A DNA stretch of 64,000 nt, from assembly GCA_020049465.1 (NCBI GenBank), contig JAIFKS010000007.1, positions 1 to 64,000 of the forward strand. Reading direction: 5' to 3'. Shown piece after piece: positions 25,961 to 35,620 of the stretch. The translations under genes and the position numbers were made by a program. The notes under the pieces are model-generated. The model did not search any database, was not told where the DNA came from, and was given only the letters and a program-made list of their open reading frames with translations. Position 1 is the first letter of the stretch. Every line of letters starts with the position of its first letter. This stretch comes from a bacterium. GTDB lineage: Bacteria; Krumholzibacteriota; Krumholzibacteriia; LZORAL124-64-63.

Positions 25961-28900
25961 TCACTTCACGAGCGTCATCTTCTGCAGCCCCTCGTGTCCG
26001 GCCGCCTGCGCCCGCACCAGATACACGCCGCTGGCCTGCCCGCGGCCCGCGTCGTCGCGGCCGTCCCAGACCAGCGTGTGCCAGCCGGCATCGATCGGTC
26101 CGGCATGCAGCGCACGCACTCGGCGCCCCTGGACATCGTAGATGTCCACGACCAGTTCGCCGCGTGCCGCCACGTACAGGCTGAACTTCGTGGACGGATT
26201 GAACGGGTTCGGGTACGGACGGTCCAGTTGCAATGCCGCCTTCGGCAGGGCCGGACCATCTTCCACACCCACCAGTTCCACCGGGAAATAGACGCCCGTC
26301 CGCTGCATGTTTCCCTTGTACGTCGGCCAGGGCACGGACTGGCGATCGTACGCGAACGGCATGTCCCAGACGTGGCACAGGAAGTCCCAACCGGCGTAGA
26401 CCAGATCGACGTCTCCGTCCTCGTCCAGGTCGGTGATCGTCACGCCGGGCATGAGCGGGCCTTCGAGGGTGATCGGGAAGCCCGCCACCGCCTGTCCGTT
26501 CGCATGGTAGGCATACAGGTTGTAAGGTGCCGCCTCGTTCCCGCCGCCGATCCCGTGCACGATCTCCGGCGACCCGTCGCCATCGATGTCGCCGATGACC
26601 GGGCTGCCTTCCGAACTGCCGGGCAGGGTCACGGGCCAACCGGGCAGGAACTGCCCACTGGTACCGCCGGCGTAATCGGTGTCGATGGCCGCCAGTTTTC
26701 CGATCAGGCCCGTCTGGTTCGGCGCGTAGACGATATCGAGGTGGCCGTCACCGTCCAAATCGCCCAGGGCCGCACTACCCACCCATTCGTCGCTCACGAC
26801 CAAACCCGTCGCCTTCGGGAACCCCGGATAATTCGTCCCGTTCTGGCGCACGGCGTAGACGTAGCCCGATTTGCAGAAGAAGACGAGCTCTTCGGCGCCG
26901 TCGCCGTCCAGGTCACCGATGACGACGTCGTCGTTGATGGCGCCTAGAGCCGTATACGGGAAGCCGGGCACGTTCGTCCCGTCGTACCGCAACGCCATGA
27001 CCCGCCTCAGTCCGGTGGCGTCGTTTTTCGTGCCGAAGATGACGTCCAGCGCGCCGTCCCCGTCCAGGTCATGCAACGACGGCCCGCTGCGCGACCACTC
27101 GAAGTCGGCGCCCGCGCGCTTGTAGAAGACGCCCGTCGTCGCAGCGTTCGCGTCTCCGTCGCGCACCTCGGTGCCGTCGGCGTTCCAGGCCCAGACCACG
27201 CCGTTCAGGGTGTTGACAACGATCTCCGGCGCCCCGTCCCCGTCGATGTCGCCGACCGACGGCGCCGCCCAGTTCCAGCCGCTGTTGGCCGGCAGGATGA
27301 GGCTGCGCGGCCAGCCCGCCAGTTCGGCGCCCGTCTTCGTGTAGATATGGATCTTGAATGACGGCGCGCGCTCGCTGACGATCAATTCCAGTCCGGGCAC
27401 GTCGTCGAGATCAGCCAGGGTCACCGCGGCCGGCTGCAGCACGGCGCCGACGGCGAAATCCGTGAAATTGCCCAGCGTCTGCGAATCGCCGTCGCCGTCC
27501 AGGAGTTCCTCGCCGTTGTGGCGCCAGACGAAGACCTGGTTGCTCGCCACGACGATCTCCAGGTTGCCGTCGCCATCGACGTCGCCGACCGCGAGCGGGC
27601 TGCTGGTCTCTCCGGCGAAGGGCCGCGGGAAGTTCGCGGCTTCGGCAGGCGCCGTGCTCCGGCTGACCGCTGCCGACAGCAGACTCGGCACACCCGACTG
27701 GTCGACCGCACCGATCCGGTAGTAGTACGTGGTCAACTGGTCCAGGCCCGTATCCGCGTAATAGGACGAGCCGATGATCACGTCCGTATTCGCACGCACG
27801 TACGGCCCGCCGGGGGTTTGGCTGCGATACACGTTGTACCCGCGCGTGTCGGTTGCAAGCGAAGGCGACCACGACAGGGCGATCACATCGGCGCCGAGCG
27901 TGGTGTTGGTCGAGATTCCGCCGGGCGTGTCCGGACGCTCCAGCGTGAAATCATGCCGCAACGTGCGGCCGTAGGAATCCGTCAGCAGGATCCGCGCGGC
28001 ATTGTTGCGGCTGGGATCGATCGCCATCGAGAAGGCAGGCGCGCCCGTCGCTTCGGCCAGCAGTCCGAACGACGGCCAGGTCGCCACCGAGTCGTACCGG
28101 GTCACGAAGGCGCTGTCGGTGCGCAGACGCCCGGTTAACGCGCCGCTGGCGCCGGTGCCGAAATTCTTGAGGATGATGGTCACGCCCAGGCGCTCGCCCG
28201 CTTCCAACGCCCCGTCCCCGTCGCCCCAGGTCTCGTCCTCCCAGTTCAGCGACACCACTTCCACCTGGGGAGCCCGGATCGTGACCGGATACTCGGAAAG
28301 GGAATGGCTTCCCGCCGCCTCTGCATCGAACGCGAGCGTCACCGTCGTCGCGTCGACGACATTGTTGTTAATGGCCAGGAGCATCGGCGTCAGAGCCGCT
28401 GTGGCGCCGCCAGCGGTCACCGCGGCGAATCCGGATCCCGGAGTCAGCACAGTCACGCCGGGATCGGTGCAGGAGACCGTGGCGGTAATGCCGGCGGCCG
28501 GCAATCCGCCCGTTTCCCGGAGCACCGGCCAGACGGCGATCGTCTCGCCCGCGTCAGGGTAGCCGTCGCCGTTGCCGATGCTGCCGCTGGTGCCGTTGTC
28601 CAGCAACGCCACGGTTTCCACCGCGAGATAGGCGCCGCCGCTGACGACGGGCAGGGCCAGCGTCGTGCGCGCAAGATCACGCCCCGTGACCGTGACGACC
28701 GCTGATCCGGAACTGGTCGGCAGGAACGGCAGGGTGACCTGGCCGAGCGCGTCGGTCAGCCCCTGGACCAGATCCTGTCCCGCCTTCTGCACGCACACCA
28801 GCGCGCCCGCGACCGGCACTCCGGCACTGGTCACCGTCAGCGCCACGTTCTGGGGACCGACACCCAGCGAGACAGGGCCGGCGACGGACACGACCCGCGG

Positions 28901-30805
28901 TGAATCCGTCCAGATCGGGAGCGTCGGGTCACCCAGCAGTGTGTAGTTCTCGAAAGTCCAGCGATCGACGTAGTTGTTGGAAGTCAGTCCGATGAACGGC
29001 AGCCGGCTCAGGGCCATCAGGCGGCCGACCCGCATTTCGCTGGTGCAGTACAGTTTGCTGAAAAACTCCTGCTGGTAGCTGTTGGCGTTGTTCGGGAACG
29101 CCGCTCGCGCCGAGCCCAGGGAGCAGATCGATCCACCGTTCGGATTCTGCACGAAGCGTTCGAGCAGGCAACTGTTGTCGAAAGCCGCCGAAGCGCAGTT
29201 CAGCGCGTACATGACGAACGACCGGCCGGTGTTCGTCAGGTTGTCCGCGTCGCCGGTCATGAAGTTCCCATCACCCACCGACATGTTGAAATAATAGCCG
29301 TGGCCGATCTGGTTGAAGATCCCGTAATGGCCCGTGTTCAGCGTGTCGATGAGCGCGGCCCGCGTCAGCGGCGCGTCACGGACATAAAGCTGATCCGTCT
29401 CGTACATCCGCGTGTATTCCATGTCCGTACAGGGCTCGATGTGCGTGACCACCTGTTCGTTCGCGAATTTCGCGCCGTCCAGGATGATGAAGTTCTGGAT
29501 GTGGAAATCGTCGGGGAACAGCACTTCCGCCGCGAACAGCGTGCGCTTCGTCCAACCGGCGCCGGCAGCCGTGTTCTCGTAGGCGAGCACCTTGTTGACG
29601 AAGACCGTGGCGGCCGCGGCGGAACTGACGGCGGCCCGGCCGAGGTAGACCTCTTCGGCGAAGTCGGCGAGATCGCCGGTCGTGGTCCCGCTCACGGGCT
29701 CACCGTAGAAAGAATCGCCGTCGGCGTTCCAGTTACCGTCGAGACAGGCGAAATAGAGGTCACTCGGAATCAACGTCGAGCCGTTCGTCGGGTAGAACGT
29801 GTTCCTGACATACCGCGGCGGCAGGATGTCGGAGTCCCCGCCCAGCAGGACGTAGTCCACGCCCCACTTCTGGTACGCGTCGCGGATGAACATCCGCAGC
29901 GTCTCCTGGAAATCGGCGCCCCGGCGGAAATTCGCCTCGATGTACTCCCGTGTCGCCACGACCGCGGGCAGACCCTGGGCGGTCTTGAAGGCGGCCAGCG
30001 TCTCGAACGCCGGACGCATTTCCTCGTTGGTGATGATCAGGTAGCTGACGGCGCTGCCGGTTAGGCTGGGCGTCTTGTCCGGACTGAAACCGCCGCTCGC
30101 TGCGGCCACGGACACACCGTCCTGGCGCGAGTAGCCGCTCAACAGTTCCGGATTCGCCACCAGCTGCGTGAGCACCGAACGGTTCGCCTCGAAGTCGGAA
30201 ACGACCAGGCGTTCGCGCACGGCCATCTCCGCGGCCGGGATATCGCCGGCGCTGACGCCGTTGAAGTTCACCCGGACGGCATAGCTGTCGAGGAACTCGA
30301 GCGCTTCGCCGGCGCCGTCCTGGATCTGGCGGAACGGATAGACTTCCAGGGAAAGCAGCCGATAGCCGCGCCAGGTGTGGGTCCCCCCGAAGCGCCCCCA
30401 CGCGGCGGGAAACGACTCGCCTCCCGCGGGCAGCCGACCCTCGCGGACATAGACACCGGTGTCGGTGAACAGCGGATCGGCGACGGCCAGCGCACCATCA
30501 ACCTTCACGCGGTGCGTCGCGAGCGGCTCGATCCAGGCGTCCTGGACCTGGGCGTCGGCCGGCACCAGCAGCAACAGCGTGCGCAGTGGCAGGCGCGGCC
30601 GACCCGGATCGTCGATCCCCTTCAGTTCTTCCAGCACCGGATACGCTGCGCCCTCGCGGTCACGCTGCCAGACGATCCGACCGGCGTCGAATGATCCTTC
30701 ATGGATCACCGCGCCGCCGGCTCCGGCAGCCGCCGCCGCGGGCATCGCGACACTCAGCGTAGCGAGAATGATGGTGACAAAAAAACGGGCGCCGAACGCT
30801 TTCAT
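25961..30805 (-). CDS. secreted gingipain-like (peptidase C25) protein with FG-GAP repeats and C-terminal sorting-type tail
   Basis: 1614-residue exported protein. Domains in order: signal peptide (residues 1-27); gingipain-type propeptide to about 225; peptidase C25 catalytic domain about 235-620 with GHGYYFNM (His502) and ALNCASAAF (Cys537) as the dyad; Ig-like beta segments about 640-960; a fibronectin type III domain about 985-1065; eight FG-GAP/VCBS-type calcium repeats between about 1070 and 1460 (GDVDGDGNLEIVVAS and similar Asp-x-Asp-Gly-Asp-Gly units); and an FlgD-like tail with PYPNPFNPST at about 1528. Such tails direct type IX-like export or surface attachment in FCB bacteria. GGAGG lies seven bases before the ATG. 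It is likely a surface protease; cleavage specificity cannot be read. Confidence 0.88.
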   Translation of the reverse strand: MKAFGARFFVTIILATLSVAMPAAAAAGAGGAVIHEGSFDAGRIVWQRDREGAAYPVLEELKGIDDPGRPRLPLRTLLLLVPADAQVQDAWIEPLATHRVKVDGALAVADPLFTDTGVYVREGRLPAGGESFPAAWGRFGGTHTWRGYRLLSLEVYPFRQIQDGAGEALEFLDSYAVRVNFNGVSAGDIPAAEMAVRERLVVSDFEANRSVLTQLVANPELLSGYSRQDGVSVAAASGGFSPDKTPSLTGSAVSYLIITNEEMRPAFETLAAFKTAQGLPAVVATREYIEANFRRGADFQETLRMFIRDAYQKWGVDYVLLGGDSDILPPRYVRNTFYPTNGSTLIPSDLYFACLDGNWNADGDSFYGEPVSGTTTGDLADFAEEVYLGRAAVSSAAAATVFVNKVLAYENTAAGAGWTKRTLFAAEVLFPDDFHIQNFIILDGAKFANEQVVTHIEPCTDMEYTRMYETDQLYVRDAPLTRAALIDTLNTGHYGIFNQIGHGYYFNMSVGDGNFMTGDADNLTNTGRSFVMYALNCASAAFDNSCLLERFVQNPNGGSICSLGSARAAFPNNANSYQQEFFSKLYCTSEMRVGRLMALSRLPFIGLTSNNYVDRWTFENYTLLGDPTLPIWTDSPRVVSVAGPVSLGVGPQNVALTVTSAGVPVAGALVCVQKAGQDLVQGLTDALGQVTLPFLPTSSGSAVVTVTGRDLARTTLALPVVSGGAYLAVETVALLDNGTSGSIGNGDGYPDAGETIAVWPVLRETGGLPAAGITATVSCTDPGVTVLTPGSGFAAVTAGGATAALTPMLLAINNNVVDATTVTLAFDAEAAGSHSLSEYPVTIRAPQVEVVSLNWEDETWGDGDGALEAGERLGVTIILKNFGTGASGALTGRLRTDSAFVTRYDSVATWPSFGLLAEATGAPAFSMAIDPSRNNAARILLTDSYGRTLRHDFTLERPDTPGGISTNTTLGADVIALSWSPSLATDTRGYNVYRSQTPGGPYVRANTDVIIGSSYYADTGLDQLTTYYYRIGAVDQSGVPSLLSAAVSRSTAPAEAANFPRPFAGETSSPLAVGDVDGDGNLEIVVASNQVFVWRHNGEELLDGDGDSQTLGNFTDFAVGAVLQPAAVTLADLDDVPGLELIVSERAPSFKIHIYTKTGAELAGWPRSLILPANSGWNWAAPSVGDIDGDGAPEIVVNTLNGVVWAWNADGTEVRDGDANAATTGVFYKRAGADFEWSRSGPSLHDLDGDGALDVIFGTKNDATGLRRVMALRYDGTNVPGFPYTALGAINDDVVIGDLDGDGAEELVFFCKSGYVYAVRQNGTNYPGFPKATGLVVSDEWVGSAALGDLDGDGHLDIVYAPNQTGLIGKLAAIDTDYAGGTSGQFLPGWPVTLPGSSEGSPVIGDIDGDGSPEIVHGIGGGNEAAPYNLYAYHANGQAVAGFPITLEGPLMPGVTITDLDEDGDVDLVYAGWDFLCHVWDMPFAYDRQSVPWPTYKGNMQRTGVYFPVELVGVEDGPALPKAALQLDRPYPNPFNPSTKFSLYVAARGELVVDIYDVQGRRVRALHAGPIDAGWHTLVWDGRDDAGRGQASGVYLVRAQAAGHEGLQKMTLVK

Positions 30806-31037
30806 CTACAGGCCTCCGGTCGGTCGTTCATCCGGCGTGCCGGACGGTGACATCAACAGCTGTGACGAGGCATGCGCCTCAGGATCTCCGGTTGTCGTAC
30901 TTTCCCGCTGGCCAAGGCCGGCGGGAATGATGCGCGTTAGCCGTGTGTCCTGACGTCCTCCCGGGCAGGTGCCGCCGCCGGGGCTGCCATCCCGGCGCAC
31001 GCGTTCGGCGTGAGTGTCCTTGTGGTCCATCTGAGAC
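30806..31037 (-). other. 232-base transcribed leader of the C25 peptidase gene
   Basis: Between the predicted start near 31037 and the ATG lies a leader with several short hairpins, for example CCCGC/GCGGG around a 12-base loop near 30903-30924 and GAGGC/GCCTC near 30868-30881. A possible frame beginning MDHKDTHAERV at 31030 runs to a TAG touching the gene, but it has no room for a ribosome site. I could not match any known riboswitch. Confidence 0.4.
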
Positions 31038-31043
31038 CGTAAG

Positions 31044-31072
31044 ACTATACCAAAACTGACAAAATGGGTCAA
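31044..31072 (-). promoter_or_regulatory. strong sigma70-type promoter for the C25 peptidase gene
   Basis: Minus-strand TTGACC (31067-31072) and TATAGT (31044-31049) are separated by exactly 17 bases, inside an A/T-rich island (about 31040-31135) in otherwise very GC-rich DNA. It is one of the closest matches to the sigma70 consensus in the window. Confidence 0.75.
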
Positions 31073-31125
31073 TGACACAAATCTTGCCACATGACCGAAT
31101 GAAATTGTATTATCTTGTTATCCGA

Positions 31126-32484
31126 TTATGGCGCAACAGATTCCGCCAATTCGACCGTGTTCCGTGCGCCGGAAATCCATCTTCCATGCCGTCCCGCATC
31201 GAGGATCAACAACGTCTTTGTTCCCTCCGGACCGCTCCCGGCGCCCGGCATGGCCACCAATCGCCTCGCGTGAGTCCCGTTGCGCACGACCACCCCGGCC
31301 CCGTCCGTCCGCACGCTGCAACCGTGGCGCGCCAGCGAGGCGATCTCGACGTCGGCGACGAACAAGGGGCCAGCCCCGGGCAGCGCCCCCACCCCATCGA
31401 GGTAGTCGCTGAGGGCGCGCCGGCCGAGTGCGACCACGGCGGTTTCGGCATGGGCGAAGTTCACGCGGTGTGTTTCGACGATGGCGGGTTCACCGCGTCG
31501 CCACGCGCGCGCCGTCTCGCGGATGCAGGCCGCCACCGTCGCCTCGGGATCCGGGCTCTGCGCCGGCTCCAGACGGCAGTTCCGCTCGAGATAGGTGCTT
31601 CCGGTCCGCGTCGTCTTCACCCATTGACGCTCCAGCACCTTCAGGACACGCCCGGCCGCTCCCGACGGCAAATCGGGATGCCGTTGTTCGCGCTTGGCCT
31701 GGATCACGTTCAGGGAGCGCGACGACCAGAGACGCTCGACGCGGCCATTCCAGGTGTAATCGGGGGCGATCAGGGATCCCGGACGGCGATCGAAAGTCCG
31801 TTCGAAAACAACCAGCGCGTCGTCCAGTTCGCGGGCGAGTTCCGGCGTCGACCTCCAGGGCCCCAATTCGCGCGCGGCTTCACTCCCGGGAAACAGCATG
31901 ATGCCCCGCGACGCGGCCTCGAGCGCCACGGCGGAGGACTTCGTGGCCTCGCGACGGTGCGCCGGATCGTAGTGCCAGGCGGCGTGGAACTCCGGATACC
32001 AGACGCCCAGGCGCCGCGCTCCCGCCACCGCCTCCCACAGGCCCGGCCGCCGGTATTCCCGCGGCAGATCCGGCAGATCGTAGCGCTGCCACCGCCCGTC
32101 CTCCCAGGCCAGCGCCGACATCACGTAATTCGGCTGCAGCACGGCCGGCAGTCCGTCACGCCCCCGGTGCGACGCCAGCACCGCCGCCAGCTCAGCCACC
32201 GTGGCGCTGTCCTCGAGCGTCGAGTTCCAGTACACCTCGGGGAAGGCGCCGGGCGAGAGGTCCTCACGACGCAACCCGTCCCAGACCCCGGCCGAAGGGA
32301 CGAAGCCGGCCAGCCCCCAGTCGTCGCTCTCCAGGGCCACCGCGCGCAGGCTCCGCCAGTCCACCGCGCTCCGCGGTCCGGCCGTGAGCAGCGCGCAGGC
32401 CGCCAGGGCCGCCGGCGCCAACCAGACAAGGACACGCGCGAAGAAGCCGCGCCCTTTCGCTCCTGACCTCGGTTCGGGATTCAT
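31126..32484 (-). CDS. polysaccharide deacetylase-like membrane-anchored protein
   Basis: 452 residues with one N-terminal membrane helix (FFARVLVWLAPAALAACALLTAG). The mature part begins with ALESDDWGLAGF, the Asp-Asp signature of a deacetylase-related group found in exopolysaccharide loci. The later segments PEFHAAWHYD and IVETHRVNFAH could supply metal-binding His residues. A catalytic NodB domain is not fully recognisable, so the enzymatic call is tentative. It is the last gene of the 31-39 kb polysaccharide locus and follows the methyltransferase by two bases. The A/T-rich promoter island of the C25 gene starts at its end. Confidence 0.6.
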   Translation of the reverse strand: MNPEPRSGAKGRGFFARVLVWLAPAALAACALLTAGPRSAVDWRSLRAVALESDDWGLAGFVPSAGVWDGLRREDLSPGAFPEVYWNSTLEDSATVAELAAVLASHRGRDGLPAVLQPNYVMSALAWEDGRWQRYDLPDLPREYRRPGLWEAVAGARRLGVWYPEFHAAWHYDPAHRREATKSSAVALEAASRGIMLFPGSEAARELGPWRSTPELARELDDALVVFERTFDRRPGSLIAPDYTWNGRVERLWSSRSLNVIQAKREQRHPDLPSGAAGRVLKVLERQWVKTTRTGSTYLERNCRLEPAQSPDPEATVAACIRETARAWRRGEPAIVETHRVNFAHAETAVVALGRRALSDYLDGVGALPGAGPLFVADVEIASLARHGCSVRTDGAGVVVRNGTHARRLVAMPGAGSGPEGTKTLLILDAGRHGRWISGARNTVELAESVAP

Positions 32485-32486
32485 CG

Positions 32487-33170
32487 TCACGTTTGCCCAC
32501 CCAAATCCTGAGAAGCGATCAGACGGCACCACCATTGGCGGCTGCACGCAAGTCCATCGGCGGCGATCGCGTCGGCCAGCCGCGCGGCCTCGCCGCCCGC
32601 GGCCGGCGCGCCGGCCCTCAACATCGCGACCACCGCGTCCGCGTCCTGGGGCCAATGATTGGCCCCAGTGCCGAAATCCGCCACCCGGGTGGCCACCGCC
32701 GGCGGCAGGCGACGGCGGAATTCGCTGCCCGTCACGAGCGGCCCACGCGCCGAGGGCCAGAGCCGGGCCAGGAAATCCTGGAGATCGCGGTAGTGCGCCG
32801 CGGCCGGCGTTGTCCCGGTCGGTTCATCTTCGAGAATGAAAATCGAGCCACCGGGCTTCAGCAGTCCCAGCCACGTTTCGAGGAAACCGAGTGTGGGCTG
32901 CGCCGGCAGGAGGTGCCGGACGAGATTGGCGGCCAGAACCAGATCCAGGGAGCCCGGCCGCAACGGCGGCTGGCAGGCGTCACCCCTCACCTCGGCGGTT
33001 GATCCCGCCGCCCGCGGCATCCGGTCCACTCCCAGACAGGCCAGACCACTTCGTCGCAGCAGTCCCAGCAGGCGACCGTCGCCGCAACCGAGTTCCACCG
33101 CGCGCAGCCGCTCGGTGTCCGGCCGCCCGAGCAGTTCAGTAAGGCTCTCCGGAAGGGGGTCGAACGGCAT
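32487..33170 (-). CDS. class I SAM-dependent methyltransferase
   Basis: 227 residues. AVELGCGDGRLLGLL is motif I (SAM loop), GVDRMPRAAGS the acidic end of strand 2, GSLDLVLAANLVRHLL motif II, and LGLLKPGGSIFILEDE the post-II strand. It resembles small-molecule or glycan methyltransferases of the UbiE/Methyltransf_11 type. The N-terminus overlaps the WecA-like gene by 35 bases, and AGGAG lies seven bases before the ATG. In this locus a sugar or glycan-end methylation role is reasonable but inferred. Confidence 0.85.
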   Translation of the reverse strand: MPFDPLPESLTELLGRPDTERLRAVELGCGDGRLLGLLRRSGLACLGVDRMPRAAGSTAEVRGDACQPPLRPGSLDLVLAANLVRHLLPAQPTLGFLETWLGLLKPGGSIFILEDEPTGTTPAAAHYRDLQDFLARLWPSARGPLVTGSEFRRRLPPAVATRVADFGTGANHWPQDADAVVAMLRAGAPAAGGEAARLADAIAADGLACSRQWWCRLIASQDLGGQT

Positions 33171-34395
33171 CGGGGGTCTCCTCGGCCACCGTCAGCGAGC
33201 CGGTGGTGCCCTCACGCATGCCGGATTTGAGCCGCGCCACGCGCTGCCGCTCGGCCTGCAGATCGATGATGTCGGCCACATCCTGCTCGATGCGTCCGGT
33301 CAGTTTGTCGAGCCGGTCGTCCATGCCCAGCGCGTAGGAAACCTCGCTGAAGAGATCCAGCCCGTGCCGACGGTTCTGCAGATGCCTCTGGGCGCCGAGC
33401 TGCGCGGCCAGCATCCAGATCCCCATCGCAGGCAGCCCGAGCCAGGCGACGCCCAGGAAATCGCTCAGCGCGAACATCGTGGTGCCGAGGGTGACCAGCA
33501 GCAGGCACAGCGTGGCCCCGGCCGGCGAGAAACCCAGACGCAACAGTCGATGATGCAGGTGGAAATCGTCCGCCTGGAAGATCGAGGTGCGCCGTCGGCA
33601 GCGACGCACGATCGTGGTGCCCGTGTCCCAGATCGGCACGATCATCGGCGCCAGCAGCACCGGCAGCTGGATCGGCGTGATCTGGCTCAGATTCAGCATC
33701 AGGCTGGCCAGGACCAGGCCCATCCACATGCTGCCGGAATCGCCGAGGAAGATCTTCCGCTTGCTGACGTTCCAGTAGAAGAAAGCCACGGTGGCGCCGC
33801 ACAACGTGGCGGCGAACAGCGTCGAGTACATCTCCTGGACAGCCATCGAGATGATCACCAGCGCGGCCGACGCCAGGATGCTGATGCCGCTGGCCAGCCC
33901 GTCGAGACCGTCGATCAGGTTCATCGAGTTGATGAATCCGAGGTACCACATCAGCGTGAACGGCCAGGCCCAGCCGCCCAGCGCGATGGTGCCGAGCAGG
34001 GGCAGTGTCACCGTGTCCATGCGTTGGCCGAACAGCATCAGGCCGACGATGACCACGAGTTGCCCGTAGAGCTTCTTTTCCGCGTGGATGCCGAATCGGT
34101 CGTCCCCCACGCCCAGGGCCAGGATCGCCAGCCCGGCGCCGCTGAGGATGCCGAGCCAGGACCAGGGCAGCCTGGTGCCCAGGATCACGTGCTCCAGGAA
34201 GAACAGGGCGCAGAAGAACGAGATGAAGATGGCCATGCCGCCCGTGCGAGGCACCGGCTCGCGGTGGGCCCGCCGGTACCCCGGATGGTCGACGATCTCC
34301 GTCAGGAAGCCCAGGTTGCGAAAATGCGGCTGCACGAGCCATGACATCAGGAACGCGGCCGCAAATCCCAGCAGGGCAACAATTTCGAGATCCAC
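33136..34395 (-). CDS. WecA/TagO-type undecaprenyl-phosphate GlcNAc-1-phosphate transferase
   Basis: 419-residue polytopic membrane enzyme that transfers a HexNAc-1-phosphate from UDP-sugar to undecaprenyl phosphate, starting a glycan chain. About 10-11 helices. VPRTGGMAIF, GVGDDRFGIHAEKKL (Asp-Asp pair), NLIDGLDGLASG, KRKIFLGDSGSMWMG and ADDFHLHHRLLRLGFS are the ordered cytoplasmic motifs. A 100-residue cytoplasmic C-tail (GRIEQDVADIIDLQAERQRVARL) is unusual and looks coiled-coil. The start is a GTG with AGGGAGG four bases upstream. Priming by this enzyme defines the second polysaccharide locus as distinct from the one at 9.6-18 kb. Confidence 0.9.
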   Translation of the reverse strand: MDLEIVALLGFAAAFLMSWLVQPHFRNLGFLTEIVDHPGYRRAHREPVPRTGGMAIFISFFCALFFLEHVILGTRLPWSWLGILSGAGLAILALGVGDDRFGIHAEKKLYGQLVVIVGLMLFGQRMDTVTLPLLGTIALGGWAWPFTLMWYLGFINSMNLIDGLDGLASGISILASAALVIISMAVQEMYSTLFAATLCGATVAFFYWNVSKRKIFLGDSGSMWMGLVLASLMLNLSQITPIQLPVLLAPMIVPIWDTGTTIVRRCRRRTSIFQADDFHLHHRLLRLGFSPAGATLCLLLVTLGTTMFALSDFLGVAWLGLPAMGIWMLAAQLGAQRHLQNRRHGLDLFSEVSYALGMDDRLDKLTGRIEQDVADIIDLQAERQRVARLKSGMREGTTGSLTVAEETPDAVRPPSGEPY

Positions 34396-34480
34396 TGTTC
34401 CTCCCTGAAACACCAAAACGGCCGCGATCCGCGTCGAGCCGGCCCCTCTGCAAGTTACGCCAGGGTTCCGGGGCGGGCAA

Positions 34481-35620
34481 TCATTTTCTCCGGCCGGGGC
34501 CGCCGAGGATTTCCGCGTAAGCCGCTGTCGTCAGATCAGCTGTGTGCGCCCAATCCCATTGGCGTGCCCGCACCGGTCCGGCGGACCGGAACCGTTCGCG
34601 CAGTCCGGCATCGGCCAGCAGGCGTTCCAGCGCGGCGGCGATCGCGTCGACATCCAGCGGATCGACCAGCAGGGCATCGCCGCCAGCCACCTCGGCCAGG
34701 GCCCCGCGGTCGGACGTCAGCACCGGCAGACCGCAGGCCATCGCTTCGAGCACCGGCAGCCCGAACCCCTCGTGCAGCGACGGGAAGACCAGAGCAACAG
34801 CCGTGCCGTAGAGACGCCGCAGCTCCGCACGTTCACAATAACCGGACACGAGCACCCTGCCGCGCAGCGCCGGTCGCGCGAGCCTCTCCATCAGCGGCGC
34901 CGTCAGCCAGCCGGACGGCCCGACCAGCCGCAAGTCCGGCGCCCCGGCACCACGCACCTCCAGCAGCCGTTCGTAGGCCTCGAGCAGCCGCGGCAGGTTC
35001 TTGCGGGGCTCGAGCGCGCCGACGAAGAGAAAGAACGGACGGAGCGGCCGTATCCCGGGCACCGGCTTCCAAGGTTCGAGCGCCCAAGCCGGTGTTCCCA
35101 GGGGAGTGATCCGGATTCGCGCGGCCAGTTGCGGGAAATGCGCCGCCAGTTGTCGTCCGGTCGCCGCGCTGTTGGCCAGGATCAGACGCGCCCGGCGCAG
35201 TGCGACCGGGATGACCGCGTCGTAGTACAGCCGCCGGGACCTCGGTACCACGTGGGGCATTTCGCGCCAGGCCAGGTCGTGCACGGTCACCAGCAGGGGG
35301 CAGTGAGGCCGGACGGGCGCGACCGGCTGCAGGCTGTGCAGAAGGCCGGCGCCCGAAGCGCGGCAAAGAGCGGGCAGTCCCCGCTGGATGTACCAGGCCC
35401 GGCTCAGATCCCGGTCCGCCTCCGGACAGACAGCCAGGCGCCAGTGGGGCGCGTCTTCCAGCCAGGCGAACGGCTCCTTCGATACGGCGGCGACGACGAA
35501 ATCGAATCCCCGGTCGTCCGCCGCGAGCGCGCGCACCAGTTCCACGACGGCGCCGGCCACACCCGTGGGCTGAGCCCGCACCGACAGCGCGTCGAGCACG
35601 ATGGTCGGCCGCGACGTCAT
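34481..35620 (-). CDS. GT4 family glycosyltransferase
   Basis: 379-residue GT-B enzyme. The N-terminal half opens with VLDALSVRAQPTGVAGAVVELVRAL, and the C-terminal GT4 half has FLFVGALEPRKNLPRLLEAYERL, LVFPSLHEGFGLPVLEAMACGLPVLTSDRGALAEV. The Glu-x7-Glu catalytic pair lies in HEGFGLPVLE. The donor nucleotide-sugar and the acceptor are not inferable. It begins on the stop of the upstream O-antigen ligase gene (ATGA overlap). No trans-membrane segment, so it acts on the cytoplasmic face. Confidence 0.9.
   Translation of the reverse strand: MTSRPTIVLDALSVRAQPTGVAGAVVELVRALAADDRGFDFVVAAVSKEPFAWLEDAPHWRLAVCPEADRDLSRAWYIQRGLPALCRASGAGLLHSLQPVAPVRPHCPLLVTVHDLAWREMPHVVPRSRRLYYDAVIPVALRRARLILANSAATGRQLAAHFPQLAARIRITPLGTPAWALEPWKPVPGIRPLRPFFLFVGALEPRKNLPRLLEAYERLLEVRGAGAPDLRLVGPSGWLTAPLMERLARPALRGRVLVSGYCERAELRRLYGTAVALVFPSLHEGFGLPVLEAMACGLPVLTSDRGALAEVAGGDALLVDPLDVDAIAAALERLLADAGLRERFRSAGPVRARQWDWAHTADLTTAAYAEILGGPGRRK

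Noticed and set aside
26380-27600. Periodic repeats as a DNA-level array
   Set aside because: They are the codons of FG-GAP/VCBS calcium repeats, degenerate in DNA and explained by protein structure.
30806-31037. Riboswitch in the C25 peptidase leader
   Set aside because: I compared it with the cobalamin and c-di-GMP consensus patterns and saw no match; kept only as an unassigned leader.
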